Positions 5,413 to 10,504 of a stretch of DNA of 10,504 nucleotides are shown piece after piece. The notes under the pieces are model-generated. The model saw only the letters and a program-made list of their open reading frames with translations. It had not been told where the DNA came from and searched no databases. A program made the position numbers and the translations under genes. The first letter of the stretch is position 1. Every line of letters starts with the position of its first letter. This DNA comes from DATDAW01 sp036524675 (GTDB lineage Bacteria > Verrucomicrobiota > Verrucomicrobiia > Chthoniobacterales > DASVRZ01): NCBI GenBank assembly GCA_036524675.1, contig DATDBU010000176.1:1-10504 (forward strand). The letters run 5' to 3'.

Positions 5413-6153
5413 AACCGAATCGGATCCTGCCCTCATTGCTAGCGCCGTCATTTCCGCAGACTTGAGCCAGGAGAAGCAGGTAGGAACCGCTCCACAGATC
5501 ACGAATGCTGCGTGCTTCAGCGATGAATTCCTGCACCGGACCGAGCTGAAATTTTAGAAAGGCGGGCTTGAGCACCGCCTCCGTGCCGACGCCGTCCGCG
5601 CAGCCATCGAGCGCGCTGACCAACTGCGTGTGAGTCCACACGCTATGGTCGGGAATGCGAGTGTCAGCGGGCAAGAAGGAAAAACGGTAGTCCTTCCGAG
5701 CAGAACTTTTCCCACAACCGCCAGTGGCAAAAATAACGGGCGCGCAATTGGGCATTCGATGTCCAACCTTCCATGTCCGAAGGCGCTGGCTGGAGCGCCT
5801 GACCACTTCCATCGCTATTTCGCTCGACTCAAATGCCCTGTGAAACGTGAGCGAATGATCCTTGCTCAATGGATGGTGGAAATCCGCACGAACGCCATCA
5901 AACGCAGATGAGAGGTTTCCTTTTGACTTCGGAAGGTCGGCAGAACTTGCTATCCAATCGGATGGCTTAGCGTACGCGTCACTCAAGCGGCGAATTTCCT
6001 CATCTTCTATGAAATCAGCCTGGCGATACGATGTTTTGGCGTGTTCTCGTGGAGTCGGAGATCCACGCACTTGCTCAGTGGATCATGCAAAAAGGCGGCG
6101 AGTTTGCGTTTCCAGAAGTCGTCGGATGAGGCGGAATCAGGGCATGGGGGCAC
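5413..6153 (-). pseudogene. cmr2: N-terminal fragment of type III-B CRISPR cas10/cmr2, frameshifted
   Basis: Cas10 (Cmr2) is the large subunit of the type III-B effector complex, which makes cyclic oligoadenylate signals. The minus strand carries its N-terminal third in pieces: FWKRKLAAFLHDP with the HD pair (about 6120-6075), EHAKTSYRQADF after a shift near 6050, SSAFDGVRADFHHPLS, then after a shift near 5800 GWTSNAQLRARYFCHWRLWE. After a shift near 5705 come YRFSFLPADTRIPDHSVW and the hallmark FLKFQLGPVQEFIAEARSIR and DLWSGSYLL, and after a shift near 5472 SWLKSAEMTALAM. The catalytic palm with GGDD and everything after it is gone, cut at the transposase fragment. No other cas gene and no CRISPR array is in the window. 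GTG at 6153 is a guessed start; upstream codons remain open. It is non-functional as read. Confidence 0.85.
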
Positions 6154-6533
6154 GGGATTTGGTTGGCTTGGGCTTGGGGTAAGCCTAGGCGCAAATCTCT
6201 TCCCAATCTCATACCGGGACGTCCGGGAAAGTCGTCACATCCTAGCCAAAGGGGAGAGGGATTTTTTTTATCCCTGTCGTGGCGTTTGATAGCAAGACGA
6301 ATTCCGGATAAAATGGAAAAGCTTGGAAAACCTCGAGTGCCCGTATGCGTCAAATTGCTTAGCTCGTCCATGCTGCACTCTCTCTTTGTCGAGTTTTGAT
6401 GTGCATTCTGTAAAGGAACAGATTCCTGACATCCTGAAACTGGCCAAGCCCGCGACAGAGCAGCTGCGCCGTTCGAGTGAACCCACGCTGCGTGAGCCAC
6501 GCCAAGCGCATTCGCGAGGGATGTCCGGAAACA
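6154..6533. other. Stretch without a recognisable gene, upstream of the cas10 remnant
   Basis: Frames here on both strands have compositions typical of shadows, rich in Ser, Arg and Pro, and none shows a conserved motif. The only structure noticed is a short inverted repeat, AGGGAT at 6257-6262 and ATCCCT at 6270-6275, around a run of T. It could be a weak terminator-like element or nothing. Confidence 0.5.
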
Positions 6534-6578
6534 TCAACCAGTTGGACCCAGAAAACGTCAACTGGTTGACGCTATAAT
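6534..6578 (+). promoter_or_regulatory. Eleven-base inverted repeat with adjacent TATAAT
   Basis: TCAACCAGTTG (6534-6544) and CAACTGGTTGA (6559-6569) are perfect reverse complements with 14 bases between. TATAAT follows at 6573-6578. This looks like a repressor operator placed against a -10 box. A -35 at standard spacing is not evident: TTGGAC at 6543-6548 is too far and TTGACG at 6566 too near. No convincing gene follows, so it may be the promoter of a decayed gene. Confidence 0.35.
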
Positions 6579-6719
6579 CGCCCGAAACAGCTCATTTCCA
6601 GGCAAAATTTACTGGCTTGTAAACTGATTTGTCAGCCTCTGCGGACGCGTCTAAGTGCCATAGCATCAGACAGTTAAATCTGAACGACCAGCGTCAACTT
6701 GTGAAAAAAAATATCGCTC

Positions 6720-7368
6720 ATGCCGGAAATGGAGATCTCGGAACGCACCCGTCAAGCATTATTGTTCAAGGAGACTCCTTAGCCGGGGGGTGGGTAGTAG
6801 GCAAGCGCCCATCCTCAACGAGTTGCAACGAAAAAGAAATTCTCAAATGCTAGTTGAAATGTTTCAGCGCAGCGCCCCAGAGCTGCCTGCCAACCTAATA
6901 CTAACAGAGGAACTAACATCTGGCGCACCGCTGTTCGCGATCATCCGATCCAGCGCGTGTGCCAGCATCCGAGTCTTGTGCTTGCTCGCATCCGAGTGAG
7001 GACGGTCGTCGCATCCCGGGGTCTCAACCTGTTCCAGCCACGCTTGATTGATCTGGACGGCCCTAATCCATCGCGTCATAATTTGGTAAAGACACCTTCA
7101 AACCAAATGAATGAAACGTCCAATTCCGCAGCAGAACGGGCCGCCCTGCGCGCCTTAAAAGACTGCGGCCCTTTGGCAGACTGCACCGCGGAAATCAGGC
7201 TTTGCGTTGCCGCGGTTCGTAAAATCATTGTTGCTCGATCATTATTCAGATGAGAAAAAGCGCCGCATATTACAGAGATTGCACGCATTGGTGCAGAAAG
7301 AATGGAGCAAGCGTGAGCAGCTGCTTGCCAACTTGGATCGGGAAATTGCTCATATCAATCGGCTTTAA
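6720..7368 (+). pseudogene. Scattered coding-like fragments, possibly one decayed gene
   Basis: Three plus-strand pieces look protein-like but lie in different frames. They are a start-like MPEMEISERTRQALLFKETP (6720-6782), a piece with RQAPILNELQRKRNSQMLVE and FQRSAPELPANLILTEELTS (about 6795-6940), and a C-terminal piece without a start codon (about 7215-7368). The last contains LLDHYSDEKKRRILQRLHAL and WSKREQLLANLDREIAHINR and ends at TAA 7366-7368. They may be remains of one frameshifted gene or unrelated scraps. An overlapping minus-strand frame (6864-7079, containing SDASKHKTRMLAHALDRMIA) also has a plausible composition and cannot be excluded. No family is recognised. Confidence 0.3.
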
Positions 7369-7496
7369 CCCTCTGGCTGCCTCGCCACGGCCTTTTGATT
7401 CGATTTGAATGGGGATCTAAAGGGACGCAGTCGTCAAAGCCCGTGGCGGTCATCGCGTCGCACTATTCCGCACCGTCCATCGAGTCATAGGGGCGG

Positions 7497-7542
7497 TCCG
7501 AGTCTGTGCTGTGAGGGAATCCGAGTCTGTGCGTGTGAGGGA
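7497..7542 (+). repeat. Tandem duplication of a 22-23-base unit
   Basis: TCCGAGTCTGTGC followed by TGTGAGGGA (7497-7518) recurs as TCCGAGTCTGTGCGTGTGAGGGA (7520-7542). The heptamer CCGAGTC also appears nearby at 6969, 7586 and 7600. With only two units and no spacers it is not a CRISPR array. Confidence 0.5.
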
Positions 7543-7678
7543 TTGTTCCGCATCAGTGAGTCGCATCATCATCAATCATCATCAGCCGAGTCCAAGGAGC
7601 CGAGTCATCAGTCATAAGGCGCAGTGCGTCGGCGTCGGACGGCAAAAATGAAGGCTAAAATTTTCGCCCGCAGCATCG

Positions 7679-7719
7679 ACTATCACTCCCCCCGCATACT
7701 ATATATGCGGGGTGATAGT
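7679..7719. repeat. Strong dyad at the left edge of the iteron cluster
   Basis: CCCCGCATA (7690-7698) pairs with TATGCGGGG (7704-7712) around a five-base loop. Beyond a four-base bulge on the left side, the flanking ACTATCA (7679-7685) pairs with TGATAGT (7713-7719). The stem is thus capped by two iteron words. It may extrude as a cruciform, initiate strand opening or mark a nick site; no T tract suggests a terminator. Confidence 0.55.
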
Positions 7720-7940
7720 GTGATAGTTCGACGCAGACTGTGGGGAGTTTTCACTATCAAATGATACTCGTTTTGATAGTTGCTGATAGTGATCTGTTTT
7801 CTAGCGCGATTACCTATGAGAAAGGGTCGTTTTGACGCTATCACGCGGGCTGCCGTTTTTTAGTATCATTTTCGCCATCATTTGATAGCGGCAATCAGGT
7901 ATCATTTCGGCCATCAACGAAAAAGTGCCATTTGATAGTT
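7679..7940. repeat. Iteron-like cluster of TGATAGT/ACTATCA, putative replication origin
   Basis: TGATAGT or its complement occurs exactly seven times: 7679, 7713, 7721, 7753, 7774, 7784 and 7933. Two further TGATAG/CTATCA copies lie at 7838 and 7883, and the related GTATCAT (or complement) at 7761, 7863 and 7899. A longer pair, GTATCATTTTCGCCATCA and GTATCATTTCGGCCATCA, starts at 7863 and 7899. In 262 bases a given hexamer would be expected far less than once by chance. Arrays of short repeats beside a replication protein gene are typical of iteron origins of plasmids and satellites. They could also be operators for a repressor. The cluster lies on the 3' side of the primase-helicase gene. 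Confidence 0.65.
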
Positions 7941-7971
7941 CTTTTGCCCTCGAAATTGCCCTGTAAACAGC

Positions 7972-8008
7972 GACGCCCACCCTTGCGATGGATGCAAAAG
8001 CGGGCGTC
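7972..8008 (-). terminator. Long hairpin after the primase-helicase gene
   Basis: GACGCCC (7972-7978) and GGGCGTC (8002-8008) form the base of a stem that continues with inner pairs up to a TTGC/GCAA closure around a seven-base loop, about 15 pairs including wobbles. It lies 14 bases beyond the gene's stop. No T run follows on either strand, so it may stop transcription weakly, protect the mRNA end, or act in replication. Confidence 0.45.
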
Positions 8009-8022
8009 TTGAAACAGGATTA

Positions 8023-10188
8023 TCACCACGGATCGCTGCTGTCGGCTGCTGGTTTTTCGTAAGCTTGCGGTTCTGTCGGGTCGTCCGGGTCGTCTTCGGG
8101 CTGCTCGACCACCACAAGCGGCTTGCGGGCGGAATCGGGTTTGCTGACCTTGTTTGCCGCCGATTCCAGGATGTAGCCCTCGCCCGCGCCGGTTACGGTT
8201 TTCGAAATGACGCCCGCTTTCATCATCGCCCTAAAACGTCGGCCTGCTGTCGCAGGTGACACTTTTTCGTGCTTTGCAATGTCCGCGCAAAGAACGGTAT
8301 GAGACTTTACGTCGTCGGGATTTTTCTTCCAGATTTTGGCTGCCAGGCTTTCGAGCGTCTTTGCGCCCTTGTCAGGTCCCTCCGCGGCTTTGAATTTCGG
8401 CATATCGGCATTGCCATCGTAAACGGTCACGTGCATGCCGGCAGTCTCATCATAGCGAAACCTGACACCGCCGGCTTTGGGTAATGCCTTTTTGCGCGTT
8501 TTGGTAGTGTAAACCGTAGTCAGTCCGTCGTTGTTTATCTCCAGGTTGATCACGGTCGCTGATTTGCGCTGGAATTGTGCGCCGAGATGCCCGCGCATTT
8601 TGGTTTGCCCACCAAACTCGGGGTTGTTGTGCAGAACGCCGATAACGGGCGTTTTGTATTCTTGAGCAAGCCTCATCAGCCTATCGACGAGCGGAAATGA
8701 CTCCTTTGGGTCATTCGGGTCTACAATCATATCCGCAACGCCGTCTAGGATGATGGCATAGATGCCGCCATGTTTCTTTTTGGCGCGGACAAGCGCGCGC
8801 TCAAGAAGCCGGAGCCTATCCATGTCTGACAAGTGAGTAACGCAGTGGCTATACAACCAACCCGGGCGCACGGCCACGCCAGCGCGAGCCATGGCAACGC
8901 GCATGAGGGAATCATGATCTTCCTGTGACTGTTCGGTGTCGAAGTGAATAAGCGCGAAACCATCTGTATTCTCTGCCGCCGTAACGCTCAAATAATCGCG
9001 GCCATTATCGCCCCCCACTGCGCTCGCGATGAGCGCAGCAAGGAATGAGGATTTCCCGGCTCCGGGTAGTGACGAAACGTTACCCACGTCGCCCTCGCGA
9101 AACATGCTGACGCCAGCAAGATGGAAAACCGTTCTTGCTGGCTTGACGTGCTTGTTTTCGTCGAACATCGTTTCGTCAAGCAGCTCATCCAGTTCCGAAT
9201 CGAGGGCATCAACGGCCTCGGCCTCCCACGCCTCCCAGCTTGCGGCTCCGATATTGATCGCGACCAGCTGTTGTTTCGCGCCGTCGCGGAGGGCTCCCGG
9301 CAAGCGCGAAAAGCGCGCCGCGTTTTTGTTCGACGGATCAAATCCGTGTGGCGCCAAGCTTTCGTAAATCTGAGCAGCACGGGCCTTATACTCGTCGGCG
9401 TCTTTCGCGTCCACTTTTACCCATGCATGCAGCGACCCCCCGCCGGAATCGATCACGCAGGCAATCGGCAATCCTGATTTTTGGTAAAAATCCCACTGTT
9501 GCGCTTTCGTCAGACTGTCCGATTCGATCAATAGATGCCGGAACGCGACGACGTCCTTGTCCGTCCCGGAATACGTCCCGGGAATAAACGGATTAGGCCG
9601 AATCCAGGCGCCTTGGGGACAGTCAAAGAACCCCTGGCGCCGGGGGTCGTTGAGAAACTCTTGCCACCATTCGAACGTCTGGAAGGTCCCGGAACTCGCT
9701 GGCGCCCATTTGTTATCCTCCCGCTGCTCTGCTGTCTTGTTGATGCAGATCGTTTCGCCTGGCCGGAACAGTTCCTGTAGTGCGTCGCCGATGGACAGAT
9801 TTACGGTCGGCACCTCGATGGCCGCAAGCGCCTCGGGTGTTGCGGGGTGGAATGCTTTTAGCTTGTAGGTCTTACTTACTGGCCCGTTTGATGACGACGA
9901 TGGCCTTTTCCCACTCTGTGACGGCGTCGGGTTCAGCTTGTGCGCGCTCTCGATCAGACCTCGGATGACGTGGTCTTCTTTGTCCTCGTCCGGAAAATAG
10001 TGGCGAAGAACCTCGAACGACCGCATGTCCGAAATTTTGTTGCCGACAAGCTGCACCGCGATGTCGCGAATTGCCTGATGCCGTCCGCTACCTTTTCCGT
10101 GTGGGCGGTTTTCCAGTTGCCGAATAATATGCACCGGGATGTCGGGGAACTGGTTGACTGTTTGCGTAACTTGGTTCTGTTTTTTCAT
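8023..10188 (-). CDS. Primase-helicase replication protein (AEP-like primase region plus RecA-like ATPase)
   Basis: The 721-residue protein opens with a helical region (about 20-85). A primase-polymerase-like domain follows (about 205-305) with acidic LIESD at 220-224, the S-x-H motif in GGGSLHAW (H254) and DPSNKNAARFSRLPGA at 284-299. A RecA/RepA-like ATPase occupies about 350-570, with Walker A LPGAGKSS (374-381), the acidic strand IILDGVADM (479-487, D482 as Walker B) and ALPKAGGVRF beyond. A winged-helix-like segment (about 630-665; SPATAGRRFRAMMKAGVISK) and an acidic tail finish it. Such fusions prime and unwind element DNA in satellites and integrative plasmids. ATG 10188 has a weak AAGAG upstream and fits the N-terminus. 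It reads away from the helix-turn-helix gene and towards the iteron cluster, and no relaxase or partition gene is seen. Replication is inferred from domains and context; a defence or regulatory role for such ATPases is less likely. Confidence 0.88.
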   Translation of the reverse strand: MKKQNQVTQTVNQFPDIPVHIIRQLENRPHGKGSGRHQAIRDIAVQLVGNKISDMRSFEVLRHYFPDEDKEDHVIRGLIESAHKLNPTPSQSGKRPSSSSNGPVSKTYKLKAFHPATPEALAAIEVPTVNLSIGDALQELFRPGETICINKTAEQREDNKWAPASSGTFQTFEWWQEFLNDPRRQGFFDCPQGAWIRPNPFIPGTYSGTDKDVVAFRHLLIESDSLTKAQQWDFYQKSGLPIACVIDSGGGSLHAWVKVDAKDADEYKARAAQIYESLAPHGFDPSNKNAARFSRLPGALRDGAKQQLVAINIGAASWEAWEAEAVDALDSELDELLDETMFDENKHVKPARTVFHLAGVSMFREGDVGNVSSLPGAGKSSFLAALIASAVGGDNGRDYLSVTAAENTDGFALIHFDTEQSQEDHDSLMRVAMARAGVAVRPGWLYSHCVTHLSDMDRLRLLERALVRAKKKHGGIYAIILDGVADMIVDPNDPKESFPLVDRLMRLAQEYKTPVIGVLHNNPEFGGQTKMRGHLGAQFQRKSATVINLEINNDGLTTVYTTKTRKKALPKAGGVRFRYDETAGMHVTVYDGNADMPKFKAAEGPDKGAKTLESLAAKIWKKNPDDVKSHTVLCADIAKHEKVSPATAGRRFRAMMKAGVISKTVTGAGEGYILESAANKVSKPDSARKPLVVVEQPEDDPDDPTEPQAYEKPAADSSDPW

Positions 10189-10201
10189 TGCTCTTGGTTT
10201 T

Positions 10202-10242
10202 GAACCCTCGATTCCGCTTTTGCCGGGGGGAGTCGAGGGTTC
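10202..10242 (+). terminator. Ten-base inverted repeat followed by T5, between the helix-turn-helix and primase genes
   Basis: GAACCCTCGA (10202-10211) and TCGAGGGTTC (10233-10242) are perfect complements, and CTTTTT follows on the plus strand. As a plus-strand intrinsic terminator it would stop transcripts antisense to the primase gene. On the minus strand the same stem sits in the 5' leader, about 14 bases before the primase start codon, where it could act on translation or attenuation. Confidence 0.45.
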
Positions 10243-10257
10243 CTTTTTGCATTTTGA

Positions 10258-10285
10258 TCACCGCCGGTTGCATGGTGGCGGGTGA
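10258..10285. repeat. Imperfect inverted repeat in the same leader
   Basis: TCACCGCC and GGCGGGTGA form a short stem with one bulge around GGTTGCATGGT-like sequence. Together with the repeat at 10202-10242 it makes the 111-base gap between the helix-turn-helix stop and the primase start rich in structure. It may be an operator or leader element; the evidence is weak. Confidence 0.25.
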
Positions 10286-10299
10286 AAGGTGGAAAAGGT

Positions 10300-10504
10300 T
10301 TAAGCTCGGTGTTGGCTGAGATTGCGCCCGCGATTGGCAATGACGTCCCGGAGCACCTTCACGGCAGAAACGGGCAATCGGTAAGTGTGAGTGCTGCGAC
10401 GCTCGCACGGCAAAATGCCGCGCTTAATGTGGTTGAGAACGGTGCGTTTATCGCACGGCGTCAGCTCGGCGACTTGTCGGGGGCTCAATGTGATTTCGCT
10501 TAGG
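10300..10504 (-). CDS. Helix-turn-helix DNA-binding protein (partial, 5' end beyond window)
   Basis: The frame ends at TAA 10300-10302 and stays open to the right edge, with natural residues (LSEITLSPRQVAELT) running past the TTG at 10488, so the true start is probably outside the window. The visible 67 or so residues carry an excisionase/MerR-type helix-turn-helix (SPRQVAELTPCDKRTVLNHI) followed by KRGILPCERRSTHTYRLPVS, the typical wing. It precedes the primase-helicase gene on the same strand by 111 bases and may regulate it or bind its leader. It belongs to the same broad fold as the protein at 1483-1665 but differs clearly in sequence. Excisionase and repressor roles are both possible. 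Confidence 0.75.
   Translation of the reverse strand, partial: LSEITLSPRQVAELTPCDKRTVLNHIKRGILPCERRSTHTYRLPVSAVKVLRDVIANRGRNLSQHRA

Noticed and set aside
5102..6070. Minus-strand open frame of 322 codons taken as one gene
   Set aside because: Its right part matches Cas10 only in segments, with out-of-frame stretches between. Its left part is antisense to the IstA remnant, so it is an accidental fusion of a pseudogene and a shadow.
6257..6275. AGGGAT/ATCCCT around a T run as a terminator
   Set aside because: The arms are only six bases and the T run is in the loop rather than after the stem.
7076..7288. Minus-strand frame overlapping the next minus-strand frame by ATGA, suggesting a coupled gene pair
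   Set aside because: The upstream frame has no motif and overlaps the more convincing plus-strand fragment ending at 7368; the ATGA overlap may be chance.
7497..7620. Possible CRISPR array from repeated TCCGAGTCTGTGC units
   Set aside because: Only two adjacent copies occur without spacers, and later CCGAGTC words are irregular, so the cas10 relic has no array in this window.
8065..10203. Many plus-strand frames opposite the primase-helicase gene
   Set aside because: They are shadows of a long gene with clear conserved motifs on the minus strand.

Overview
The window looks like the left part of an integrated mobile genetic element sitting in a bacterial tRNA-Phe gene. The base composition is fairly high in GC. 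The tyrosine integrase uses an Asn-Ala-Leu-Arg-His version of the usual His-x-x-Arg box, which I associate mainly with integrases of Verrucomicrobiota and related bacteria. That taxonomic guess is weak, and the window holds no housekeeping gene that would settle it.

Layout. Positions 1-91 hold the last codons of what is probably a chromosomal gene. Positions 107-156 are the 3' part of tRNA-Phe (minus strand) with an encoded CCA. The tRNA stops exactly at the anticodon stem, where element sequence begins, so this is an attachment-site junction. An integrase (237-1454) and a small excisionase-like helix-turn-helix gene (1483-1665, minus) follow. From about 1740 to 4750 there is a cargo region of short, mostly unfamiliar genes: a frameshifted gene (1894-2419), a 72-residue protein (2765-2983), a HEPN-like protein (3008-3556) and a protein with two XRE domains and a GIY-YIG nuclease domain (4035-4748, minus). 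Several of these genes start or stop at GTTAGGC/GCCTAAC heptamers like integron recombination core sites, and two diverged copies of an 80-base repeat sit between them, so the cargo may have been collected as gene cassettes.

Positions 4788-6153 are wreckage. A C-terminal piece of an IS21-family transposase with at least three frameshifts abuts the N-terminal third of a type III-B CRISPR cas10 (cmr2) gene with at least four frameshifts. Neither can be functional as read. Positions 6154-7670 contain no convincing intact gene, only fragments of possible coding sequence, an inverted repeat with a TATAAT box and short tandem repeats.

Positions 7679-7940 carry a dense cluster of TGATAG-type repeats in both orientations plus a strong dyad, resembling an iteron-type replication origin. 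It lies just beyond the 3' end of a large primase-helicase gene (8023-10188, minus) that joins an archaeo-eukaryotic-type primase region to a RecA-like ATPase. A helix-turn-helix protein (10300 to beyond the right edge, minus) precedes it. Integrase, excisionase-like protein, primase-helicase and iterons together suggest an element that excises from tRNA-Phe and replicates, in the style of phage satellites or integrative plasmids, carrying variable cargo between its integration and replication modules. The intact tRNA and the other attachment site should lie to the right of the window.
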